DNA from: Glycomyces arizonensis DSM 44726
GTDB lineage: Bacteria; Actinomycetota; Actinomycetes; Mycobacteriales; Micromonosporaceae
Direction: 5' to 3'
Length of the DNA: 64,000 bases
Assembly: GCF_000482705.1 (NCBI RefSeq)
Contig: NZ_AXWO01000018.1
Span: 1-64,000, forward strand
The position numbers were made by a program, and so were the translations under genes. Under the pieces are notes generated by a model, which ran no database searches, was not told where the DNA came from, and saw only the letters and a list, made by a program, of their open reading frames with translations. Shown piece by piece: positions 1 to 7,487 of the stretch. Position 1 is the stretch's first letter. Every line of letters starts with the position of its first letter.

Positions 1-398
1 CCTTCCGGTTTGGCTCCTTCGTGCTATACACCAATGATCCCAGGCCAGGGCCGGTCCGTCATCACCCGAAGGATGCGAAAGGTTTCATGTTTCGGGACCG
101 AACCCCCACCCTCCCAAGGAAACAGGCCACCACACACAATCACTCCACAAGGGAACAGGTGAACCTCGGTGCCGGAGAGGGGCCCGGGGAGGAGGCCTCG
201 TCTTTGTCGCCGCCCGCTTGAAGCCGTACCAAAAGAGACTCCACCGCCGGAGAGGGACCGAAACGATCACTCCCGTCTTTGTCGCTGCCGCAGCGCACCG
301 CAACCACGCACACGACCAACCCCGCCCGCGAACGCGCGGCCATTGCCGGGCTCCCCAGGCGCCGTCCTCTTCCTCTTCCTCAGGGCGTACGGCAGTGC
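1..398. other. Gene-free stretch with an imperfect 44-bp tandem repeat
   Basis: No convincing gene is seen; the open frames here lack family features. The notable structure is an imperfect direct repeat. A unit at 171-214 recurs at 246-289, exactly 75 bp later. Each copy begins GCCGGAGAGGG and ends CGTCTTTGTCGCYGCC, while the middle dozen bases differ. The stretch lies 3' of the minus-strand aldehyde dehydrogenase pair. No strong hairpin terminator was recognised. Confidence 0.5.
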
Positions 399-1319
399 TC
401 AGTAGCCGCCGCCCGCCGCCGCGGCCATTCCTGCCGGGTGCCATACCGTCTTGTACTCCACCCACTGGCGCACCAGGTCCAACGAAGACCCACTCTTGCC
501 GGGGCGCCGCACGACCTTGAGCGTCTCCGCCGCCGCGGCCTCCAAGTCGGCCGCCAGTGCCTCGTCTTCGACGCCGCCCAGGTCTATGCCGTTCACGTCT
601 GCGTGGGCCGCCAAGTGCGGCGCTATCTCGGCGACCTTTCCGCTCAGCAGGTTCACCACGCCCCCAGGCAGATCCGAGGTCGCCAGGACCTCCGCGAAGC
701 TCATCGCCGGGAGCGGCTTCTCCTCGCTCGCCACGGCCACAACCGTGTTCCCCGTCGCGATCGCCGGAGCCACCGCTTCGACCAGGCCCAGCAGCGGGTC
801 GTCCTGCGGCGCGAATACGGCCACGACGCCGAGCGGCTCGGGCTTGGTGTGGTTGAAGAACGGCCCCGCCACCGGGTTCGCCCCGCCCAGCACCGAGGCG
901 ACCTTGTCGGTCCACCCCGCGTAGTGCACCAGAGCGTCGATCGCCGCCTCCACAGTGCCCAGTGCTTCGTGCGGCTCGGCGCCCGTGGCCTCCGACAGCT
1001 CCTCGGCGAACTGCCCCGCCCTGCCTTCGAGCATCTCTGCTGCCCGGTAGAGGATCTGCCCCCGCAGGTACGCGGTCTGACCCGCCCACGGCCGCTGCGC
1101 CTTGCGCGCGGCACTCACCGCGTCGCGGGCGTCCTTGCGGCTGGCGAGCGCGGCGTTCGCCAGCTCGGCGCCGTCCGGACCGGTCACGGCGTAGCTCCTC
1201 CCGGATTCCGAACGCGGGAACTTCCCGCCCACGTACAGCTTGTAAGTCTTCTTGACTCGCAGTCGGGCGGGGGCGGCGTTCTTCGCTCCGCCGCGCTTCG
1301 GCTTGCTCTGCTCAGACAT
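399..1319 (-). CDS. Aldehyde dehydrogenase family protein lacking the catalytic cysteine (pseudoenzyme partner)
   Basis: A 306-residue protein matching the N-terminal, NAD-binding part of the aldehyde dehydrogenase fold (for example YVGGKFPRSESG near residue 30 and LPGGVVNLLSG near 215). It stops where the catalytic half should continue. It contains no cysteine at all, so it cannot form the thiohemiacetal intermediate. Its start overlaps the stop of the full-length dehydrogenase by 8 bp (ATGTCTGA), implying translational coupling. Short companion ALDHs next to a complete one are known in actinobacteria, and ALDH16 enzymes carry a comparable Cys-less second domain. I infer a structural or regulatory subunit. 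The first ~20 residues are a basic, Lys-rich extension. Confidence 0.8.
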   Translation of the reverse strand: MSEQSKPKRGGAKNAAPARLRVKKTYKLYVGGKFPRSESGRSYAVTGPDGAELANAALASRKDARDAVSAARKAQRPWAGQTAYLRGQILYRAAEMLEGRAGQFAEELSEATGAEPHEALGTVEAAIDALVHYAGWTDKVASVLGGANPVAGPFFNHTKPEPLGVVAVFAPQDDPLLGLVEAVAPAIATGNTVVAVASEEKPLPAMSFAEVLATSDLPGGVVNLLSGKVAEIAPHLAAHADVNGIDLGGVEDEALAADLEAAAAETLKVVRRPGKSGSSLDLVRQWVEYKTVWHPAGMAAAAGGGY

Positions 1320-2736
1320 CGAGGTAGGCCTCCAGCCCCTGGCGGCCGCCCTCGCGGCCGTAACCGGACTCCTTCACGCCGCCGAACGGGCTCGCGGCGT
1401 CGAACTGGTTGAACGTGTTGGCCCACACCACGCCCGCGCGCAGCCGCTCGGCCGTCCACAGTATCTTCGAGCCCTGCTCGGTCCACACCCCGGCCGACAG
1501 TCCGTACGGCGTGTTGTTGGCCTTGGCGATCGCCTCGTCGGGCGTGCGGAACGTCAGCACCGACAGCACCGGCCCGAAGATCTCCTCCCGGGCGATGCGC
1601 ATCGACTGTTGCACACCGGTGAACACCGTTGGCCGGAACCAGAAGCCCCGCTCGGGAAGCTCGCACTCGGGCTGCCATGCCTCGGCGCCGTCGGCCGCGC
1701 CGGTCTCGGTGAGCGCTTCGATGCGCGTCAGCTGCTCGGCGGAGTTGATGGCGCCGATGTCGGTGTTCTTGTCGAGCGGGTCCCCCACGCGCAGTGTCGC
1801 CACGCGCTCCTTCAGGCGCGCCAAGACGTCGTCGGCGATCGATTCCTGCACCAGCAGGCGCGAACCGGCGCAGCACACGTGCCCCTGGTTGAAGAAGATG
1901 CCGTTGACGATGCCCTCGACGGCCTGGTCGACGGGCGCGTCGTCGTAGACGATGTTGGCGGCCTTGCCGCCCAGTTCGAGGGTGAGCTTCTTCTTCGACC
2001 CGGCGACGGCCTTCGCGATGGAGCGGCCCACGGCCGTCGAGCCGGTGAAGGCGACCTTGTCCACAGGGCTGTGGACGAGCGCCTCGCCGGTGGCTCCCGC
2101 ACCGGGCAGGATGTTCACCACGCCCGGCGGCAGGTCGGCCTCCTGGCACAGCTCGGCGAACATGAGCGCCGTCAGCGGCGTGGTCTCGGCCGGCTTCAGC
2201 ACCACCGTGTTGCCGCAGGCGAGCGCCGGGGCGATCTTCCACGAGAGCATGAGCAGCGGGAAGTTCCAGGGGATGACCTGCCCGACGACGCCGAGCGGCC
2301 GCGGGTCGGGGCCGAGTCCCGCGTAGTCGAGCTTGTCGGCCCACCCGGCGTGGTAGAAGAAGTGCTGCGCCGCGGTCGGGATGTCGAAGTCGCGGGTCTC
2401 CTTGATCGGCTTGCCGTTGTCGATCGACTCGGCCGCCGCGAACTCGCGTGCGCGCTCCTGGAGGAGCCGGGCGATGCGGAACAGGTACTTGCCGCGCTCG
2501 GCGCCGCCCATGCGGCCCCACACGGTCTCGTGGGCGCGGCGGGCCGCGGCCACGGCGGCCGCCACGTCGGCCTCGCCCGCCTCGGCGACGGTGAACAGCA
2601 CTTCCTCATTGGACGGGTTGATCGACTTGAACGTCGATCCGTCCTCGGCGTCGACGAACTTCCCGTCGATGAACAGCCCGTAGTGCTCCCGGATCTCGGG
2701 CCGGACCGACTCCGGCGCCGGCGCGTACTCGAACAT
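1312..2736 (-). CDS. NAD(P)+-dependent aldehyde dehydrogenase, full length
   Basis: A 474-residue aldehyde dehydrogenase oxidising an aldehyde to the acid. Visible features are the IPWNFP motif near 155, LELGGK with the general base Glu254, and FFNQG followed by C288, which aligns with the catalytic Cys302 of human ALDH2. The ATG at 2736 begins 2 bp after the deoC stop, so both sit in one operon. The open frame extends far upstream only as an out-of-register shadow of deoC. Context suggests it removes acetaldehyde released by DeoC, or another aldehyde from nucleoside catabolism; the substrate is inferred. Confidence 0.9.
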   Translation of the reverse strand: MFEYAPAPESVRPEIREHYGLFIDGKFVDAEDGSTFKSINPSNEEVLFTVAEAGEADVAAAVAAARRAHETVWGRMGGAERGKYLFRIARLLQERAREFAAAESIDNGKPIKETRDFDIPTAAQHFFYHAGWADKLDYAGLGPDPRPLGVVGQVIPWNFPLLMLSWKIAPALACGNTVVLKPAETTPLTALMFAELCQEADLPPGVVNILPGAGATGEALVHSPVDKVAFTGSTAVGRSIAKAVAGSKKKLTLELGGKAANIVYDDAPVDQAVEGIVNGIFFNQGHVCCAGSRLLVQESIADDVLARLKERVATLRVGDPLDKNTDIGAINSAEQLTRIEALTETGAADGAEAWQPECELPERGFWFRPTVFTGVQQSMRIAREEIFGPVLSVLTFRTPDEAIAKANNTPYGLSAGVWTEQGSKILWTAERLRAGVVWANTFNQFDAASPFGGVKESGYGREGGRQGLEAYLDV

Positions 2737-2738
2737 CG

Positions 2739-3668
2739 TCAATCCACCGTCACATAGTCGGGACCGGAGTAGTGCCCGGTCGTGAGCTTCTGGCGCTGCA
2801 TGAGCAGGTCGTTGAGCAGACTGGAGGCGCCGAAGCGGAACCAGTGCGGCGAGAGCCAGTCGTCGCCGAGGACCTCGTTGACGCACACCAGGTACTTGAT
2901 CGCGTCCTTGGTGGTGCGGATGCCGCCGGCCGGCTTGACGCCGACCTGGACGCCCGTGGCGGCCCGGAAGTCGCGCACGGCCTGCATCATCAGCAGCGTG
3001 ACCGGCAGGGTGGCGCCGCCGCCGACCTTGCCGGTGGAGGTCTTGATGAAGTCGGCTCCGGCGTGCATCGCCAGGTGCGAGGCGCGGCGGACGTTGTCGT
3101 AGGTGACCAGCTCGCCGGTCTCCAGGATGACCTTGAGGCGGGCCTCGCCGCAGGCGGCCTTGACGGCGCGGATCTCGTCGAAGACGCGTTCGAGGTCCCC
3201 GGCGAGGAACGCGCCGCGGTTGATGACCATGTCGATCTCGTCGGCGCCCGCGGCCACGGCCGCCTCGGTGTCGGCGAGCCTGACGTCGAGCGGGACCTGC
3301 CCGGCGGGGAAGCCGGTCGCCACGGAGGCGACCTTGACGCCCGAGCCCTTGAGGGCCTCGACCGCCACGGCGGCCATCGCCGGGTAGACGCACACCGCCG
3401 CGACCGACGGGGCGCCGGTGTCGGGGCGGACGGCCTTGGCGCACAGCGTGCGGACCTTGCCGGGGGTGTCGGCGCCTTCGAGCGTGGTGAGGTCGATCAT
3501 GCCGATGGCCAGGTCGATCGCGTGCGCCTTCGACGCCTTCTTGATCGAGCGGGTGCCCAGGCCCGCCGCGCGCGCTTCGAGGCCGACGGCGTCCACGCCC
3601 GGCAGTGAGCGCGCGAGCGCGACGGCCTCGGCGCCGTTCAGAATAGATCCCATGACCCCATGATTCAT
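2739..3668 (-). CDS. deoC: Deoxyribose-phosphate aldolase
   Basis: Cleaves 2-deoxyribose 5-phosphate to glyceraldehyde 3-phosphate and acetaldehyde in deoxynucleoside catabolism. The Schiff-base lysine is in FIKTSTGK, and the second active-site lysine with the phosphate-binding turn is in VKPAGGIRTT. The C-terminal ~40 residues ending in YVTVD continue past the barrel, as in the longer actinobacterial DeoC. The start is uncertain: ATG 3668 gives 309 residues, ATG 3653 gives 304, and ATG 3737 would run into the divergent upp promoter region. Two near-identical CATGGGG stretches precede the first two candidates. It leads the operon with the two aldehyde dehydrogenases. Confidence 0.92.
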   Translation of the reverse strand: MNHGVMGSILNGAEAVALARSLPGVDAVGLEARAAGLGTRSIKKASKAHAIDLAIGMIDLTTLEGADTPGKVRTLCAKAVRPDTGAPSVAAVCVYPAMAAVAVEALKGSGVKVASVATGFPAGQVPLDVRLADTEAAVAAGADEIDMVINRGAFLAGDLERVFDEIRAVKAACGEARLKVILETGELVTYDNVRRASHLAMHAGADFIKTSTGKVGGGATLPVTLLMMQAVRDFRAATGVQVGVKPAGGIRTTKDAIKYLVCVNEVLGDDWLSPHWFRFGASSLLNDLLMQRQKLTTGHYSGPDYVTVD

Positions 3669-3775
3669 AGCCCCATGATATCCGTTCTCGCGATTCGCGT
3701 CGCCTTCGTGTGCCGACCAGCTCACATTAGCTCGCAACAGTGCTCGTCAAGGCCCGGCCGTTAAGGTTGGGAACC
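3669..3775. promoter_or_regulatory. Divergent promoter region between deoC and upp
   Basis: About 107 bp separate the divergent starts of deoC and upp, so the promoters of both salvage units must lie here or overlap the genes. An AAGG...GGGA stretch just 5' of the upp GTG (3764-3773) can serve as ribosome binding site. I could not assign convincing -35/-10 boxes. Confidence 0.4.
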
Positions 3776-4408
3776 GTGGATGTACAGATCGTCGAACACC
3801 CGCTCGCCGCCGAGAGGCTCACCGCCATGCGCGACGAGCGGTCCGACTCCCCGCGGTTCAGAGCCGCACTGCACGAGCTCACCAGCATCCTCGTCTACGA
3901 GGCCACCCGCGACGTGGCCGTCGCCGAGTACGGGATCCGCACCCCGGTGGCGCCCGCCAAGGGCTACAAGCTCGCCAACCCGCCGGTGCTGGTGCCGGTG
4001 CTGCGCGCCGGGCTCGGCATGGCCGACGCGGCGCTGGCGATGATCCCCGACGCCTCGATGGGCTTCGTCGGGCTCGCCCGAGACGAGGAGACCCACGAGC
4101 CGTACGCCTACATGGAGTCCCTGCCCGACGACCTGTCCGAGCGGCACGTGATCGTCCTCGACCCGATGGTCGCCACCGGCGGCTCGCTCCTGCGCTGCTG
4201 CGAGATGATCGCCTCCCGCGGCTGCACCGACATCACCCTGGTCTGCGTGCTCGCCGCCCCCGAGGGCATCGAGAAGCTGCGCGGGGCGGGCCTGGGACTG
4301 CGCATGACCACCGCGGCGGTCGACCCGGGCCTGAACGACCGCGCCTACATCGTCCCGGGCCTCGGCGACGCGGGGGACCGCCAATTCGGCGCCTACCGCC
4401 GCTTCTGA
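3776..4408 (+). CDS. upp: Uracil phosphoribosyltransferase
   Basis: Converts uracil and PRPP to UMP. The GTG start at 3776 gives 210 residues, the usual length for this enzyme, and a typical N-terminus ([14 protein letters not shown]). The upstream ATG at 3740 would add 12 untypical residues. The PRPP-binding loop is visible as [13 protein letters not shown] near residue 130, and the C-terminal uracil-binding region is [15 protein letters not shown]. It diverges from deoC, pairing pyrimidine salvage with deoxyribose catabolism, and is followed at once by a strong hairpin. Confidence 0.95.
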   Translation: MDVQIVEHPLAAERLTAMRDERSDSPRFRAALHELTSILVYEATRDVAVAEYGIRTPVAPAKGYKLANPPVLVPVLRAGLGMADAALAMIPDASMGFVGLARDEETHEPYAYMESLPDDLSERHVIVLDPMVATGGSLLRCCEMIASRGCTDITLVCVLAAPEGIEKLRGAGLGLRMTTAAVDPGLNDRAYIVPGLGDAGDRQFGAYRRF

Positions 4409-4412
4409 GAAC

Positions 4413-4458
4413 CGAGCGAAGAAGGCCGGGCGCGCCAGCGCCCGGCCTTCTTCGCTCG
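4413..4458 (+). terminator. Perfect 21-bp GC hairpin 3' of upp
   Basis: Arms 4413-4433 and 4438-4458 are exactly complementary with a 4-base loop (GCCA). It starts 4 bp after the upp stop. No U-tract follows, as is usual in actinobacteria. It may act in both orientations, because the next gene to the right converges on it. Its core GGCCGGGCGC recurs in the terminator at 5698-5731. Confidence 0.85.
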
Positions 4459-4497
4459 AACTCGTTGCCACCGCTGAGCCTGCCCCGGGGCAGGTCC

Positions 4498-4644
4498 TCA
4501 CCGCGCGCCGTAAAACATCTCCTGAATATCGGGATCGATGTCGAAATCGCCGTTGTCGTAAACCAACTCGCCTTCGAGACCGCCGAAAACGACTCGGCGC
4601 GGCCTCCTCAGCCGAGGAGGCAGCTCCGTCGCCCGTGGCCCCAC
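4498..4644 (-). CDS. Candidate small ORF or gene remnant (48 residues), unknown
   Basis: A minus-strand frame from GTG 4644 to TGA 4498 ends in a protein-like acidic tail (GGLEGELVYDNGDFDIDP near residues 20-40). It lies directly 3' of the Rpn-like gene, but in a different frame. There is no clear ribosome binding site, and the frame stays open back into the preceding gene. It could be the 3' remnant of a decayed gene or a real small protein. I recognise no family. Confidence 0.25.
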   Translation of the reverse strand: MGPRATELPPRLRRPRRVVFGGLEGELVYDNGDFDIDPDIQEMFYGAR

Positions 4645-4685
4645 TATTGTCGCCGCGACGAAGCGCCGCCAGCCGAATCCTCCGA

Positions 4686-5585
4686 CTAGCCGAAGACTTC
4701 ATCGCTGGAGGCTGCGACGATGGCCGTCCGGCGCCAGGAGCGGAGCCGGTCATGGTCGGTGCAGGTCTTGACCAGTTCACGCTGTTCGGCGGTTGGCTCC
4801 AGCGAGCGGGCCGCCAGGATGTCGAGGACCGCTTCGCGCGCCTCCACGAGCTCGCCTTCTTCGCGGCCCTCATCGCGGAGGCTGTCAGCCCAGACCGAGT
4901 GGTACTTGTACGGGGTCTTCGCCATGATCGTCTCCAAGATTTTCGCGGGCTCGCCCTGCAACGCCTTCAAGACGGCATAGAGTCGGCGGCTCGCTTCCTC
5001 CTCTTTGATTCTAGACAGGAAATCGTTGAGTGTCGTCAGCACCGCTTCGCGGTTCGGGCCGCTCCCATGGAGGAGGGCCGAAAGCATGACCGATCCCGCG
5101 TCGGCCGCCGGATCGTCGGGGTCGGTGATGGGCCGCACCTGCGAGGGGCCGACCGACACCGGACGGACCGTGGAGCCGGGGCCTAGGTCGATCGGTTTGC
5201 GGGCCTCGGCCGCCACCTCGTCGCAGTCGCTGATCACCAGCAGGATCACCGGGCACCGGTGCATCTCGTAGAGCACGCCGAAGTCGGCGGCCCACCTTGG
5301 CCGCACCCGTTCGATGAGCTTGGCCGGGTTCTGCTTGTTCCGCCGGTGCGCCTCCACCGGGACGATCAGCGGACCTTCCGGCAGGACGAGCCGAGCCACG
5401 AAGTCGATGCGCCGCTCGAACGGGACCCTCCGGTTGGCGTTCTCGGACACGCCTCCGGCCGAGCACAGCTGCGCCGGATCATATGCCATCCCGGCCAGTC
5501 GCAGCAACTGCACGACGTAAGCGGGATCGAAACGGGCGACATCGAGAATGCCCTCATGCTGGCCGGTCACTCCGTCACGGGTCAC
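4686..5585 (-). CDS. Rpn/PD-(D/E)XK-family-like protein, probably degenerate nuclease
   Basis: A 299-residue protein resembling the actinobacterial proteins related to Rpn recombination-promoting nucleases (PD-(D/E)XK fold, transposase_31-like). Recognisable blocks are LVLPEGPLIVPVEAHRR near residue 70, HRCPVILLVISD near 110, PIDLGPGSTVRPVSVGP near 130, and a C-terminal WADSLRDEGREEGE helix typical of the group. The expected E-x-Q signature reads E-A-H here, so activity is doubtful. The GTG start follows an AAAGGAGG Shine-Dalgarno. Family assignment rests on motif memory, and function is inferred. Such genes are often multicopy and mobile. Confidence 0.55.
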   Translation of the reverse strand: MTRDGVTGQHEGILDVARFDPAYVVQLLRLAGMAYDPAQLCSAGGVSENANRRVPFERRIDFVARLVLPEGPLIVPVEAHRRNKQNPAKLIERVRPRWAADFGVLYEMHRCPVILLVISDCDEVAAEARKPIDLGPGSTVRPVSVGPSQVRPITDPDDPAADAGSVMLSALLHGSGPNREAVLTTLNDFLSRIKEEEASRRLYAVLKALQGEPAKILETIMAKTPYKYHSVWADSLRDEGREEGELVEAREAVLDILAARSLEPTAEQRELVKTCTDHDRLRSWRRTAIVAASSDEVFG

Positions 5586-5697
5586 ACGGCCTCCTTTGCC
5601 ATCGGTCGTGATCGGTTGACACCGCGTCTAACTCGTTGGCGTGAGGAAAAGTGATGGCAAATCGGCAAAGTATGCGAGTAGTCACATTCACGTAAAG

Positions 5698-5731
5698 GAG
5701 AGGGCCGGGCGCGTCAGCGCCCGGCCCTCTC
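5698..5731 (-). terminator. 15-bp GC hairpin 3' of the phosphohexomutase gene
   Basis: Perfect arms 5698-5712 and 5717-5731 with loop GTCA, located 23 bp beyond the mutase stop codon on the minus strand. The arm core is the same GGCCGGGCGC as in the upp terminator. Confidence 0.8.
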
Positions 5732-5754
5732 GTGCTGGTGGTGGCTAGTGCCGG

Positions 5755-7431
5755 TTAGTGCTGGACTCCCAGCAGGCCCGCCACTTCGGCTCGCAGGGCC
5801 GCCAGGGCCGCTCTGGCGCGTTCTCTCGCCGCCTCCAGGTCGTCCCCGGCCTCCTCGCGGACTTCCAGGTAGGCCTTCAGCTTCGGTTCCGTGCCGCTCG
5901 GGCGGGCCACCACGCGGAGGTTCGCCGTCCTGACCGTGACCACGTCGGCGTCGGGGAGGCGGTCGGTCCACTCGGTCACCGGCTCGTCCAGCAGCTCGTC
6001 GGGCCGGTGCGAGCGCAGGTGCTTCATGCACGCGTCGATCTCGGCGAGGTCCTCCACGCGCAGTGAGAGCTGCCCGGTCTCGTAGACGCCGAACTCCTCG
6101 GCCAGCTCGTCCAGGCGGTCGGCCAGCGTCGCGAGCTTCGCGGCCTGCCCGGCGGCGATCTCCGAGACCACCAGGGCCGCCGAGATGCCGTCCTTGTCGC
6201 GCAGGAACTGCGGCGCCACGCAGTAGCCCAGGGCCTCCTCGAACGCGAACGCCAGGTCCGAACCGGCCCTCGCGAGCCACTTGAAGCCCGTCAGGGTCTC
6301 CTCGTAGCCGAAGCCGCGGGCCTCGCACATGGCCTTCAGCTGCGTGGTGGAGACGATCGTCGTCGCGTACGTCCCGTTGTGGCCCTTGCGCATCCAGTGG
6401 TCGGCCAGCAGCACGCCCACCTCGTTGCCCGTCAGTTGGCGCCACGTCCCGTCGCCGGTCGGCACGGCCACCGAGCAGCGGTCGGCGTCCGGGTCGAGCG
6501 CCACCGCCACGTCCGCGCCCTCTTCGGCCGCAAGGGCCTTGAGCAGGTCGATCGCGCCGGGCTCCTCGGGGTTCGGGAACGCCACGGTCGGGAAGTCGGG
6601 GTCGGGCTCGGCCTGCTCGGGCACGAGCACCGGCGCCCGGAAACCGGCGCGCTCCATCGCTCTTACGAGCGTCCGCCCGCCCACGCCGTGCATCGGCGTG
6701 GCGACCGCGGCGAGGCGCTTGGGGTCGTCGGGGTCGACCACGGACGCGACCGCGGCCAGGTACCGCTCGACGATCCCTTCGTCGAGGACCTCGCCGTCGT
6801 CGCCGAGCGGGATCTCCGAGAGCGGCCCGAGCGCGGCGATCGAGGCCTCGATCTCGGTGTCGGCCGGCGGCACGATCTGCGCGCCCGCGCCGAGCTCGCC
6901 GCCCAGTTCGCGCCCGAGGTAGACCTTGTACCCGTTGTCCTGCGGCGGATTGTGGCTCGCGGTCACCTGCACCGCGGCGGCGCCGTCGAGCGCGGTCACC
7001 GCGAACGCGGTCACCGGCGTGGGCAGCGGCCCCGGCATGACCAGCGCGCGGCGGCCCGAGCCGGTGACGACGCGGGCGGTCTCGGCGGCGAACTCGCGGC
7101 TGCGGTGCCGCGCGTCGTAGCCGATGACGACCGGGCCGCTCGCGCCCTTCGCGTCGAGCCAGCGCACCAGCCCGGCGGCGGCGGCGCGTACCACGGCCCG
7201 GTTCATGCCGTTCGGGCCCGCCCGCAGCGGGCCGCGCAGCCCGGCCGTGCCGAACCGGAGCCGTCCCGCGAAGCGGTCGGCCAGTTCGGCCTCTGACTGC
7301 GGCAGCGCGTCGAGCAGCCGGTAGAGCTCGTCGCGGTCGTCCTTGTCGGGGTCGTCGGTGATCCAGGTGAGCGCCTCGGCGCGCAGCGCGTCGAGGCCGC
7401 CGGTCGCTTCTCGTGTCTGCGAGGACTCCAT
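5755..7431 (-). CDS. Phospho-sugar mutase (phosphomannomutase/phosphoglucomutase family)
   Basis: A 558-residue alpha-D-phosphohexomutase interconverting hexose 1- and 6-phosphates. All four hallmark loops are present: the phosphoserine loop TASHNP near residue 155, the metal loop DPDADR near 295, the sugar-binding loop FEEALGY near 385, and the phosphate loop RPSGTEPKLK near 515. The length matches actinobacterial PmmB/ManB-type proteins rather than the ~450-residue AlgC type. ATG 7431 has GAGGA 7 nt upstream. It may supply precursors for the surface polysaccharides encoded further right. Substrate preference cannot be read from the sequence. Confidence 0.88.
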   Translation of the reverse strand: MESSQTREATGGLDALRAEALTWITDDPDKDDRDELYRLLDALPQSEAELADRFAGRLRFGTAGLRGPLRAGPNGMNRAVVRAAAAGLVRWLDAKGASGPVVIGYDARHRSREFAAETARVVTGSGRRALVMPGPLPTPVTAFAVTALDGAAAVQVTASHNPPQDNGYKVYLGRELGGELGAGAQIVPPADTEIEASIAALGPLSEIPLGDDGEVLDEGIVERYLAAVASVVDPDDPKRLAAVATPMHGVGGRTLVRAMERAGFRAPVLVPEQAEPDPDFPTVAFPNPEEPGAIDLLKALAAEEGADVAVALDPDADRCSVAVPTGDGTWRQLTGNEVGVLLADHWMRKGHNGTYATTIVSTTQLKAMCEARGFGYEETLTGFKWLARAGSDLAFAFEEALGYCVAPQFLRDKDGISAALVVSEIAAGQAAKLATLADRLDELAEEFGVYETGQLSLRVEDLAEIDACMKHLRSHRPDELLDEPVTEWTDRLPDADVVTVRTANLRVVARPSGTEPKLKAYLEVREEAGDDLEAARERARAALAALRAEVAGLLGVQH

Positions 7432-7487
7432 GCCGAAATCCTCGCACACCCGGTGCCCCGGAGGCGCCTGTTGCGCACGGTGTGGCA

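Noticed and set aside
1312-3444. 710-residue open frame covering the aldehyde dehydrogenase and deoC antisense register
   Set aside because: Only the last 474 codons match the aldehyde dehydrogenase family; the first part is Arg/Gly-rich shadow of deoC in another frame.
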